This document shows, piece by piece, positions 1-11,345 of a stretch of 64,000 nt of DNA. The DNA comes from Puccinellia tenuiflora (lineage: Eukaryota; Streptophyta; Magnoliopsida; Poales; Poaceae): positions 1,472,243 through 1,536,242 of the forward strand of contig QRDG01000621.1 in NCBI GenBank assembly GCA_012064385.1. Direction: 5' to 3'. Position numbers and translations under genes: made by a program. The notes below the pieces were generated by a model. The model saw only the letters and a list, made by a program, of their open reading frames with translations, was not told the DNA's origin and made no database searches. Every line of letters begins with the position of its first letter. Within the stretch, counting starts at the first letter, position 1.

Positions 1-207
1 AACTTTAAGGTGTGCTTTTCGTAGCCCTATGCAATGCTCATCCTATTTGATCCATGAAAGAATGATTTCCGACTAACGTCTACCATGCATGTGTTTTTGT
101 GGGAACTATCATGTGTTTAATTATGTTCATGATGTTGAGAGTAGTCACTAGTGAAAGTATGAAGCCTAGGCCTTGTTTCCAAGCATTGATACACCATTTT
201 TAGTCAC
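1..207 (+). mobile_element. Left part of an outer LTR, interrupted
   Basis: This AT-rich sequence has no gene. It resumes at 7335 on the far side of the inserted Athila-type element, and together they read as the 3' part of a plus-oriented LTR that ends in CA at 7663. The start lies before the window. Its family is inferred from resemblance to grass Gypsy LTRs, not proven. Confidence 0.6.
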
Positions 208-1684
208 TGATAACCCACAAGTGTAGGGGGTCGCAACAGTCTTCACGGGTAGTATAACCCAATTTATTGATTCGACTCAAGGGGAGCCAAAGATTACTTA
301 GAGGTCTTTGCAGCTGAGTTGTCAATTCAGCCACACCTGGAGAAGCACAAGTAACACGAGAGGGGTGAAAGCAACAGTGATTTGAGAACAATAGTAGCAG
401 AAACACGAAAGCAATGATGGAGAAATATGGACCGGGGTTCATAGTTTCACTAGTGGCGGCTCTCCTAAGCAAATAATCATGCATTGGGTGAACAAATTAC
501 ATTTGGGCAATTGACAGAATTGCACTAATTAATTAATTATGACAAAGCATCCAGTTTATCAATCATACGTAGGCATGTATTCCATATATAGTTGTAACTA
601 CTCGAAATGAGAATTCGCACAACATCTTTTGTCCTGCCATCCGGTTTCAGCCGGGCCAATTAAGGAACAAATGGCAATTAAGGTGTTCCTTTTAATAGAA
701 CACCGGAGCAAAGCATTAACACACAATGAAAACATTTAATTCTCAAGTAACTAACCATTCCCATGGATGTCCCCGTTTTTGTCACTCGAGGTCTCCGGTT
801 CCGGACTAATAACAGGTGCATACAACTTGTAGATACGATCTAAGCATCAATTATATTCATGCAAACATAACGCGCCCAAATCTAAGATCATGCCAGTCAT
901 GCACTAGTGACAAGCAATAAGCATAACAACATTGCAGCAACAACAATTCATAAACATAAATAATCTGATCATAACGTGCCAATCCATCGGATCCCAACAA
1001 ACACAACGCATATTACATCGGATTGATCTCGATCATGTAGGGCAGCTCACGAGAACATGGTATTGAACAACAAGGGGGAGAGAGTACCATCTAGCTACTG
1101 CTACAAACCCGTAGTCCGCAGGGGAACTACTCACAACTCATCCCGAAGGCAGCGGTGGGGGTGAAGATGGCTCCGGGGGCCAATCCCCGTCCCGGCAGGG
1201 TGCCGGAACAGGCAATCTGACCCCCGAAACTTGTCGGCGATGGCGGCGGAGCTCTGTACCGTATTTGGGAAAATCCTTCGGGGGTTAGGGTTTTTCCATT
1301 GGGGATGATTTTATAGGCGTCGGAGGCACCCGAGGGGGTGCCCGAGGGACAGGGGCGGCCCCCGGCTGCGGCCCCCCTCTCACCTGCGGATGGGACCCGC
1401 CCCAGGGCTGTGGGTCCCTCCCGGGGTCGCCCTTCTGGCTCCGGTACTTATTTCTTGAATTAAAAATCATCGTAAATTTTCGTCGAATTCCGAGAATATT
1501 TCCAGAAGTAACTTTCTTCAGTAAAAAACAACACAAAAACAGGGAACTGGCACTAGGCATCTTGTCAATAGGTTAGTCCAATAAAATGCCTTGAAATGAT
1601 ATAATAATGTAGCATAAACATGTAATAATGATAGGAATCAAGCATGGCATGATAAAAAATTATAGATATGTTTGACACGTATCA
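208..1684 (-). repeat. 3' LTR of element 1
   Basis: This 1477 bp direct repeat matches 5868-7334 and has TG...CA ends when read on either strand. The GC-rich block at about 1140-1440 gives spurious ORFs and is part of the LTR. Confidence 0.9.
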
Positions 1685-1704
1685 GCATCCCCAAGCTTAA
1701 TTCC
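1685..1704 (-). other. Polypurine tract of element 1
   Basis: Read on the minus strand, the purine-rich AAGCTTGGGGATGC directly abuts the LTR start. This is the expected plus-strand priming site. The same sequence sits at the equivalent place in element 2. Confidence 0.65.
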
Positions 1705-4686
1705 TGCTCGTCCTCGAGTAGGTAAATGATAATCAAAATAATTTTTGGAGCTTGACATGCCACCAACATAATCTTGATCAAGATAGTAATGCAAAGCACA
1801 TGATGTGAATAAGGTGATCTAAAACAATTGTCTATAGTTGACATTAAGCAAACAAAGATTAACAAATGCTAGCTAACAAATGCTAGAAACTTTCCATGAA
1901 TAAGTCTGTTGGAGACATGGAACCATACATAAGGTTTAGAAAGAAGAATTGCAAATTATGTCTCCAATGTAAAGTATCAATCATTCTTCAAAGCATCTAA
2001 TTAGTCATTCATGGAAATAGCCAAGCTCAAGTCAAGTATCCTAATCCATCTACTTCACAAATCAACTGTTTCGAAGTCTACTCAACTAGTGCAAGTAAGA
2101 AGTGTCGTTGGCACCATGATGTTATGACAAAGAGAACAATAATGGAGGTTTGGAAGGTCAAAAAGAAAGGTTCAAACATCGGAGAAGGTAACCACAAGAC
2201 AAAAGGAAGTCCCGTAGTTGACACTGTATGAGGAGTAGTGATTGCCATGCAACGGATGCACATAGAGCTATAAGTGTATGAAAGCTCTCCAATGGAACTA
2301 GTGGGGGTGCATCCAACTTGCTTGCTCATGAAGACCTAGAGTCACTTGAGGAGGCTCATCCTTGGAATATACAAGCCAAGTTCTATAACGTTAATTCCCC
2401 ACATAGTTATACTACTAAAACAACATGAGAACTCTCTATAATGAAGTGTAGGTGCTACTAGAACAAGTGTGGTAAAAAGGATTGTAGTGTTGCTCCCTCT
2501 CTCTTTTTCTATTTTTTTGGATTTTGGGTGGCCTCCTTGGCTCTTTTGAATGCTCTCTCATTTGGCCTCCTCTGGGCTCTTTTATTTTTCCCTTTTTTTA
2601 TTTTATACCTCACTGTAGGAGCAACACTCTATATTACAAATGGATCATCACACTTTTTGGTACTCATAACTCATAAGACTAATACATGATGTATAAAAGA
2701 AGATATGCATGATCGAGCGTAGTGTGGAAAAAATGTAAAACATGTGGCAAGCCACGCGGCACACTAACTCAATGATCAAGCAAACTATATGGTAATGAAG
2801 AACGACATCAAGTCATGTAATGTAATGATGGATGTTGCATGGCAATGTATCTCGGAACGGCTATGGAAATGCCGTGATAGGTAGGTATGGTGGCCGTTTT
2901 GAGGGAGATAGTTGGCTTATGTGTAGGAGAACAGGATGAAGTTCTCCCACGGAGTTGGATGTACTCGCGAAGTATGCACCAATCTCAATGTGAGAGAGGG
3001 CATTGCGCAGCACCGAAGAGGCTAGCAAAATATGGAAATGGAAGTGCCAAAAACCAAAACTCACAATGCATTTCGTATATTGCAAACAACTAGCAGTTTC
3101 AATGTTCCACAAATGGTTTGAGACACCCCGAGAGGGATCGTGGCGGCGACACAAGTGCCCCGTTGGCTTCCCCAACCGTTGGAGTAACTACCCACTAGGA
3201 ACTTCTTTTCAACTTAGCAGAATTCATGACACATTAGCATTGTTGACTTAGGTTGTTTAGTTCAGAAAAGTACGGCTCCACGCTTTACTAACACAAATCC
3301 ACTAATCAGCTCGAACACCATTAACCAACACATTTTAACCATTAGTTATTTTAATGTCTCAAAACAATTGAAAAATATCAAATTATCCACATAGTGATCT
3401 ACAAGACTATGCAGGTTTTTTTCTACTTCATACCACTACCACATGCATAGCATTTTACCGATCTAACACATTAACCAAGCAACCAAAACAACTCTCTAAC
3501 AAATATAAGTGAATATCAAGAGAGTTTAACATTAACTACTAGCAGCTCTAAATAAGATAAAAGCTAAAAGCAAGAGCTTGCTAGCAAACAAACAGTAGCT
3601 AAGAATACTCAACAAGATATAAGCGAATGGAGCGTGTCTCTCTCCCACACAAATAAAGCTAGGATCCAACAAGGATATGACCAGAAAAATAACAAACGAA
3701 ACTGAAAGTAAAAGGACGCTCCAAACATAGCACATAATATGTAAAGTGATAAAAACGTAGTTTCAACGAAACAACCTGATGGTTGTTGGTGAAGAGTGGG
3801 GATGCCTTGGGCATCCCCAAGCTTAGACGCTTGAATCTTCTTAATTATTCCAGGGGGATTCCATGGGGGCATCCACAAGCTTGAGCTTTTCTCCATTCTC
3901 ACATCACCGTGTCGTTCAAAACTTAAAAACTCCCTTCACACAAAACTTCTCATAAACTGATTAGAGGGTTAGTGCTCATAAATTAAAATGCACATGTGTT
4001 CAACTCAAGACAAATTACAAACAACTTTATTAGGAATTAGCTACTGTTTACTAAGCCTCAATGTGACACTACATCTCTAGAGTATCGCATTTGACGATAG
4101 TAAAAGAGACGAATACAAAATAAAAGCAGAATCTGTCAAAAACTGAACAATCTGTAAAGATCGAATTTTTCGAGGCACTTCTGTACGTCAAATCAGCAAA
4201 GTCAAAACTAACGAAAGATAGATAAAAGTATCAGGTTTGCAGTCTAAACATTTCAGAAAAAGATAAAATTCATAGGATTTTTAGATTTTCGAACAGTGAA
4301 GGAAAAAATTCTGTTTCTGGACAGCAAAACAACACCTCGCACTTTCAATGTATTAGAGGCTAAACTTGGCACAAAAAACCAAAACAAAAAGAAACAATGA
4401 AGTTGCTACAGAAGCAACAACTACATGACTCAAGAAAATCAAAAACAAGACTGAAAGAAAAGATGGGTTGCCTCCCAACAAGCACTTTTCTTTATAGCCT
4501 TTTAGCTAGGCCCAGTATTTTCAATGATGCTCACATAAGAATAAGTATTGAAACGCAAGGGAGAGCATCGTGAGGGAATTATCAAACACATTTAAGTCTA
4601 ACTCTCTTCCTATGCATAGGCATTTTATAAGAAAATAAATCAATGAAGCACAAAGCATTAAGCATAGGAAGGTAAAGAAAGTGTAA
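1705..4686 (-). mobile_element. Non-coding internal region of element 1
   Basis: This is AT-rich sequence without a convincing ORF. It contains a T- and CT-rich stretch near 2490-2620. Several short motifs (CATCCCCAAGCTT, GGGTTGCCTCCC, CAGAATCTGTCAAAA) recur in the same order in elements 2 and 5. It is the long untranslated part of a non-autonomous element. Confidence 0.7.
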
Positions 4687-5765
4687 CTAAAAAACTTTTA
4701 GCATAAAGAGAGGTGTTTTAGTGACATGAGAACTCCGACAACCATATTTTCCTCTCTCATAATAATTTTCAGTAGCATCGTGAACAGACTCAACAATATA
4801 ATTATCACTTAAAACAGGCTTTTCATTATCTACAAGCACATAGTTTCGGTCCATCTCAAAAATAGTGGGATTAAACACACTTTCAATAGCATTATAATTT
4901 TTATCATCAAGTAATATAGGACCATCATCAAGAGCTTTATCATATAGACTTTCTAAGCACAACTCTTCATTATCATGCATCTCAATGGTTGGAGTAAATA
5001 AAGGATTATCATAAGATTTATCAATATAACACGGATTATCATATATAACAAGATCATTTTTATCAAAAAGGGATGTTTCAAATGAATCAATGGGATCATA
5101 ACACTCATTCTCCTTTTGTAAGGAAGGAGGACAAAAAAATAGTGTATGAGTTAGAGAGTTACTCTCATTAGAAGGTAGAGATGGGTAGCTACTCCATTCT
5201 TCCTCCTCTTGTTCGTCACTCTCCTCCTCGTTTTCATCCAATGAGCTTCCAGTTTCAACAATTTCTTCTTCCATAGGCTCCTGCATGGCATTAGTCTCTT
5301 CTTCTGGGGGAGATAAACCCTTAAGATATTCATTAATGTAGCAATTTTCATCTTTATAATTATCCATGCAATACTTAAGTATAGCAAAACTTTCAGATTT
5401 ATAAGGAGCATCATCATCATTTTCAAGCAAAGAAGTAATTTCATAAGCACCCTTCCACGCAATAAATTCTTCAATAAGTTCCACATCATAAAAATCATAG
5501 TTTCCCTTAGCATAAGATGCTAAGGATTCATTATCATTACCAGCACATTGAAAAGGAAGGTGTTTAAAATTCATGCTACAACTAGACTCAACACAGCAAT
5601 AAGATATATCATAATTTAAGCACAAGTCTCTAGCATAATTGTTCATAGTATTAATTATTTTCCATAAGTGTATCCTTTTTGTGACAAGCGTTCCTTATAA
5701 TATTCTTGTTGATCCTCCGTGAATCCGCCTTGCCAATAAGATCTAGTTTCAAAGAAGTTAACCAT
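4687..5765 (-). pseudogene. Acidic uncharacterised ORF of element 1 (frameshifted)
   Basis: The minus-strand ORF 4687-5646 encodes 319 residues. The natural start is probably the ATG at 5765, whose first residues (MVNFFETRSYWQGG) match the start of the intact homologue in element 2. A small indel near 5650 breaks the frame. The protein is rich in Asp and Glu, with an almost pure acidic stretch around residues 120-150 of the ORF. It ends with an NYYERGKYG motif followed by a hydrophobic segment. No catalytic motif, zinc knuckle or known domain is visible. Related ORFs occur at 13512-14690 and 43344-44066, always in the same part of an Athila-type element. The function is unknown. Confidence 0.75.
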
Positions 5766-5838
5766 TGATAACAATATCAAAAAGAGAGTAGAGAGAAAGT
5801 GAGTACTTCCAAAGTGAACCAATAAGTAGAGCTATGGC

Positions 5839-5856
5839 TCCCCGGCAACGGCGCCA
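5839..5856 (-). other. Primer-binding site of element 1, tRNA-Asp type
   Basis: On the minus strand this reads TGGCGCCGTTGCCGGGGA, the 18 nt expected for pairing with the 3' end of plant tRNA-Asp and usual in Athila-like elements. It lies 11 nt inside the 5' LTR and fixes the element's orientation. Confidence 0.9.
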
Positions 5857-5867
5857 GAAAATAGTCT

Positions 5868-7334
5868 TGATAACCCACAAGTGTTGGGGATCGAAACAGT
5901 CTTCACGGGTAGTATAACCCAATTTATTGATTCGACTCAAGGGGAGCCAAAGATTACTTAGAGGTCTTTGCAGCTAAGTTGTCAATTCAGCCACACCTGG
6001 AGAAGCACAAGTAAAACGAGAGAGGTGAAAGCAACAGTGATTTGAGAACAATAGTAATAGAAACATGAAAGCAATGATGGAGAAATATGGATCGGGGTTC
6101 ATAGTTTCACTAGTGGTGGCTCTCCTAAGCAAATAATCATGCATTGGGTGAACAAATTATAGTTGGGCAATTAACAGAATTGCACTAATTAATTAATTAT
6201 GACAAAGCATTCAGTTTATCAATCATACGTAGGCATGTATTCCATATATAGTTGTAACTACTCGCAATGAGAATTCGCACAACATCTTTTGTCCTGCCAT
6301 CCGGTTTCAGCCGGGCCAATTAAGGAACAAATGGCAATTAAGGTGTTCCTTTTAATAGAACACCGGAGCAAAGCATTAACACACAATGAACACATGTAAT
6401 CCTCAAGTAACTAACCATTCCCATCGATGTCCCCGTTTCTGTCACTCGAGGTCTCCGGTTCCGGACTAATAACAGGTGCATATAACTTGTAGATATGATC
6501 TAAGCATCAATTATATTCATTGCAAACATAACGCGCCCAAATCTAAGATGATGCCACTCGTGCACTAGTGACAAGCATTAAGCATGACAACATTGCAGCA
6601 ACAACAATTCATAAACATAAATAATCTGATCATAATGTGCCAATCCCAACAAACACAACGCATATTACAGCGGATTGATCTCGATCATGTAGGGCAGCTC
6701 ACGAGAACATGGTATTGAACAACAAGGGGGAGAGAGTACCATCTAGCTACTGCTACAAACCCGTAGTCCGAGGGGGAACACTCACAACTCATCCCGGAGG
6801 CAGCGGTGGCAGTGAAGATGGCTCCGGAGGCCAATCCCCGTCTCGGCAGGGTGCCGGAACAGGCAATGTGACCCCCGAAACTTGTCGGCGATGGCGGCGG
6901 AGCTCTGTATCGTATTTGGGAAAATCCTTCGGGGGTAAGGGTTTTTGCGTCGGGGATGATTTTATAGGCGTCGGAGGCACCCGAGGGGGTACCCGAGGGG
7001 CAGGGGAGGCCCCCGGCCGCGGCCACCCTCTCACCCACGGGTGGGACCCGCCCCAGGGCTGTGGGTCCCTCCCGGGGTCACCCTTCTGGCTCCGATCCTT
7101 ATTTCTTCAATAAAAAATCATCATAAATTTTCGTGCAATTCTGAGAATATTTCCAGAAGTAACTTTCTGCAATAAAAACAGCACAAAAACAGGGAACTGG
7201 CGCTGGGCATCTTGTCAATAGGTTAGTCCAATAAAATGCCTTGAAATGATATAATAATGTAGCATAGACATGTAATAATGATAGGAATCAAGCATGGCAT
7301 GATCAAAAATTATAGATACGTTTGACACGTATCA
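5868..7334 (-). repeat. 5' LTR of element 1
   Basis: This 1467 bp direct repeat matches 208-1684, with small substitutions and indels between the two copies. It is followed by GTCAG, the right-hand target copy. Confidence 0.9.
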
Positions 7335-7663
7335 GTCAGTTTTGTCACTTGTTTGCTTGCTGCCATTTTTATTACAAAATTACAAAATCACCTTTTACCA
7401 TCCATATCACTTGCATTTTACTATCTCTTCGCCGAACTAGTGCACCTATACAATTAGCCATTGTATTAGGTGTGTTGGGGACACAATAGACTTCTTGTAT
7501 CTTAATTGCAGGGTTGCTTGAGAGAGGATACATTCACCTTACACCTCCCTGAGATCGATAAACCTTGGGTTACTCACTTAAGGGAAATTTGCTGCTGTCA
7601 TACAAACCTCTACACTTGGAGGCCCAACAAGTCTACAAGAATATAAGCATGTAGTAGACATCA
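7335..7663 (+). mobile_element. Right part of the outer LTR, ending in CA
   Basis: This continues the LTR of 1-207 after element 1. It ends with GTAGTAGACATCA at 7663. No primer site follows, so this is a 3' LTR or a solo LTR rather than a 5' LTR. It contains no gene. Confidence 0.55.
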
Positions 7664-7668
7664 ATTGA

Positions 7669-9057
7669 TTCCAAAACACATCAACACATGAAGTGAGATA
7701 TCAATAGGAATCGAATCAAAACAACACATGATTGATAAGACACCAATTGAAAATAAGATACCAACTAGTACAAAAGATACCAAGAAGAGGACAATACTTG
7801 ACCGAAATCAGTAAAGTAAAATAAAGAAATAAGGTATCAAAACTCCCACAAGAGACATCAATTGAAACAAATATCTATGGATGAGACATCAAATTCCAAT
7901 TAATACCAATTGATGGTTCCTAAGCAAAGCCAAAGAGCATAGAAGATAAAGATAGGACACATGCTCAAAAGGCATTTATCATTTAAGAAGATAAGACACA
8001 AATCAAGAAATGAGAAAGCAACTCCCTAGAGAGAGCACAAGGGATCATTACTCTTCATATGTCATTTAAAAACACTAAGAAGATCAATAAGACATAAAGG
8101 TCCACAAGAGGCAAGGAAGACAATGAGAGTAGAAGAAAATACTTGGCAAGAGATGAGGCAAATAATAGCAAATGCCAATGTAGGGATAAAAAAAATTCTA
8201 CCACAAACATAAATATGGATTTTCCAAGGACAATGACCATTTGTAATTATTTTCCCGGTGATAGAGATATCCAAGAATATCCTCACAAGATAAATCATAT
8301 GGCAAGAGATAAGAAATAAAACACCATATTTTGAATAAGGTTCGTTGGTAGTTTCAACTATTCGAACCAACCGGCAAAGTCATGGTTAGAATAATATGGA
8401 GCAAATGGTTTCTCAAATAATATATGGAAATACATATTCTAGAAAAACCACACCAAGCAAACTCACACAAACAAGATCCAAAAGATAACCAAAAAGAAAA
8501 TTGGAACTCGTTCGAGCTAACATGCCACATAGGAATAAGATAATTTACAACATCAAATCTAAGTGGCAAAACCTCAAATGTTCACAATTTATAGGATTGT
8601 AATATGCACATAGCTTATTACTCCCCCATAATGTGATAATCCATTTTATCTAAGGCAAGAGGCAAATAAACACGAACTAGATAAATTAATGGACATTATA
8701 GAATTTGATTTTCTCTTGAATATGACATACCACATAGTGACTATATAATATTGAAATATCAATACTAGGTGGTGTGCCTCATGTACACGCATTTTAGGTT
8801 TGTGAAGTGCACAAAGCATATCACTCCCCCAAAATGGGATAGTCCATTAATCTCTCAAAAGAACCAATTGAAATCAACAAAAGATCCAATAAAGACTCAA
8901 CACAAAGTTTACACATATATGGTGCGCAAATTAACATACATAATCTTGATTGCTCAAGGTAAGTAAGAAGCACACATATACAAGCACATGATAGGAACAA
9001 AACTAACACATGCAAGGGAGCAAGCAACTTTCAATGTATATATAATTTAAATACAAG
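7669..9057 (-). mobile_element. Non-coding 3' part of a Copia-like relic
   Basis: This is AT-rich sequence with dispersed short motifs (ATACCAATTGA, GACATCAATTG) and no supportable ORF. It lies downstream, on the minus strand, of the zinc-knuckle gag ending at 9058. Protease, integrase and reverse transcriptase would be expected here in an autonomous Copia element but are absent. Confidence 0.5.
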
Positions 9058-9749
9058 TTACCGCAAGGAGGAACATAGGATATGAGATATGGCAATATAA
9101 TCCAATTGACTTGGCTTGAGGAAATAATAATCATGAATATCCCTTAATTCTTCAAAGATAGCCAAGACTCCAATGTCCTCCAAGACAACACCTATTGATA
9201 AAGTTGGAGCTTGTTGGTCCCCAACCAAGGTGGGTCCTAAGAGGTTAGTCACAATAGGCTTGGCAACACAAATGGTTCTTTTCTTGACACTACTTTGAGT
9301 TCCCACATATTTGGCAAACACATTGCCAACTCTATCCTTTCTAAGTGAATAAGCATCATTAATTAAGATGGGGTTGGATAGGTTACCGATAGTGCATGAA
9401 GAAGCAAAGTGACCTTTGCCACAGCAAAGGTAGCAACATCGACTCTTCTCTTTCTTCTTAAAAGTCTCCTCAACTTGAGGAGCATTGGCTTGAGTCTTCT
9501 TAGGAGGTGGCCTTTGTTCAACTCGTGGTTGAGCATGCGATTGAACAAGAGGCCGCTTCCCTAGTTGCTTCTCACTAAGAGTCATTCATTGGGCAAGATC
9601 TAACATGGTGCCATTCAACTTTGCACTTGAAGCAAATAATCTTGCCGAATCCTTCACTTTTTCTTGGCCCTTCTTCTTGTCAATCTTTGACTTGTTCTTG
9701 TTGTTGGAGTTGAATCCAAGTCCACTCTTGTCATTGGGGGATTGTTGCA
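9058..9749 (-). pseudogene. C-terminal half of Copia-like gag with CCHC zinc knuckle
   Basis: This is the 3' part of the gag whose 5' part lies at 16444-18110, separated by insertion of element 2. From 9749 it reads QSPNDKSGLGFNSNNKNKSK, a basic linker, and meets a stop near 9586. It continues in 9058-9585, where CYLCCGKGHFASSC is a perfect CX2CX4HX4C nucleic-acid-binding knuckle flanked by Lys/Arg-rich sequence. Gag proteins form the cytoplasmic particle that packages retrotransposon RNA. The in-frame stop and the 6.7 kb insertion make it non-functional. No pol follows on the minus strand. Confidence 0.8.
9745..9749. repeat. Left target site duplication of element 2 (TTGCA)
   Basis: TTGCA directly precedes the TG of the LTR and is repeated exactly at 16439-16443. 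Confidence 0.95.
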
Positions 9750-11326
9750 TGATGGCGTGTTGTTGGGAGACCCCAAGAGGAAGGTATGATGCAGCACAGA
9801 AGAAGTTTTCCCTTGATTACAAAACAAGGATTATCGAATCCAGTAGGACTTGAAGAAGGCTTAGCAAGGTGTCAATCCACTCTGGTGCTTGTAGATTAAT
9901 GCGGACCTGCACACAATCACAAACAAACTACTTTGCCCCAACAAAACAGAGAGGTTGTCAATCTCTCTGGCTTGCCAAACACAAAGAATTAAATGTGTAG
10001 ATGTAAAATATGATGATGATGAAATATGACCAGCGAGCAAATGTTGATGAAAAGCTATGAAAATGGTTGTAAGCAATGTTGAAAAATAGGACCGGGGTCC
10101 ACAGTTCACTAGAGGTGTCTCTCCAAAAGATATACATGATAGGTAAACAAATTACAGCATGGCAATTGACCGAATTGTAGGCGCACAACAAGGCTATCAT
10201 AAAACAATATAGTTCACTGCTTCATCTAATATGGGCATTACGTCAAAATACATAGACCGTCATCCAACTGCATCTATGACTAATAATCCACTCTGGGATC
10301 GCTATCCAGCATGTCAACCAAAAGTATTAAGTTCCAAGCAACAGATCATTGCAATAAGCAAAGTGCATAATGTAAGTAATGTAGATAACACGAAGAAATC
10401 ACACCGCTGTTTTCTCCCTAGTGGCAACAGCACATCTCTAGCCTTGACCGTTCCTGTCACCGAACTCAGACAAAGAGAGGCATGAACCCACTATCTAGCA
10501 TAAATACTCCCTCATACAACACTAACAATTACTCGGCCAAAGCAACCACTAGCATCGGAGAGCATGCAAGATCATAGATGAAACACAAAACTGAACAAAA
10601 GTAATGACTTCCACAATTCATCAGATCCATGCAAACACAATCATGTAGCAATTACAAATAGATGATCTTGCTCATGATAGGCAGCTCACAAGATCTAAGC
10701 AATGGAGTACAAGGAGGAGAGACAACCATCTAGCTACTGCTATGGACCGTAGTCCCGTGGTGGACTACTCATGCATCACTCCGGAGACAGGCATGGTGAG
10801 TGTAGATGCCTCCGGCGTCGATTCCCCTCTCTGGCAGGGTGCCGGGAAGAGCTTCTGAACCCTCCTGAACTAGGGTTTGAGATGGCGGCGGCCTCGGATG
10901 TATTCTGGAAATTGTGATCGGCTCTCCTCTATTTTTAGGTCAGAGGGGAATTTATAGGTGAAGGGGCGACGCGAGGCGATGGACAGGGGCCCCAGGTGGG
11001 CCCCACACGCGGCCAAGGGGGGGGAAGGGCGGCCAGGTGGCTCCTGGAGCCCCTGTTCCTTCCCTCTGGCTGTCCTTCGGGCGCCGTCTTCGTTTCATAT
11101 TGGAAATAATTCCCGTAAATTTTGAGAGCAATCCGAGAAACTTCTCAGAACAACTTTTTTGAAACAAAAAGACAGTAGAAAACAGGAACTGGCACTGGGC
11201 ATCTTGTTAATAGGTTAGTTCCATAAATTATGCCAAAATTATATATAAACATTGTAAAAACATGTGGCACTGATATATAATCAAGCATGGGACATAAAAA
11301 ATTATAGATACGCCGGAGACGTATCA
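9750..11326 (-). repeat. 3' LTR of element 2
   Basis: This 1577 bp repeat matches 14918-16438, with TG...CA ends. Confidence 0.93.
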
Positions 11327-11345
11327 GCATCCCCAAGCTTAACTC
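11327..11345 (-). other. Polypurine tract of element 2
   Basis: On the minus strand it reads AAGTTTAAGCTTGGGGATGC-like purine-rich sequence directly before the LTR, nearly the same as in element 1. Confidence 0.6.

Larger units (their letters stand above)
208..7334 (-). mobile_element. Complete non-autonomous Athila-type LTR retrotransposon (element 1)
   Basis: Two long direct repeats, 208-1684 and 5868-7334, start TGATAACCCACAAGTG and end GACACGTATCA. They enclose about 4.2 kb. A tRNA-Asp-type primer site lies inside the right LTR and a purine tract inside the left LTR, so the element reads on the minus strand. The flanks are GTCAC (203-207) and GTCAG (7335-7339), a 5 bp target duplication with one mismatch. 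No gag, protease, reverse transcriptase or integrase was found inside, only one acidic ORF. It must therefore depend on proteins from a relative. It is inserted in the LTR whose halves lie at 1-207 and 7335-7663. Confidence 0.9.

Noticed and set aside
6685..7113. ORFs in both strands of the GC-rich part of the element 1 LTR
   Set aside because: They lie in an LTR and recur in decayed form in the other LTR; no domain.
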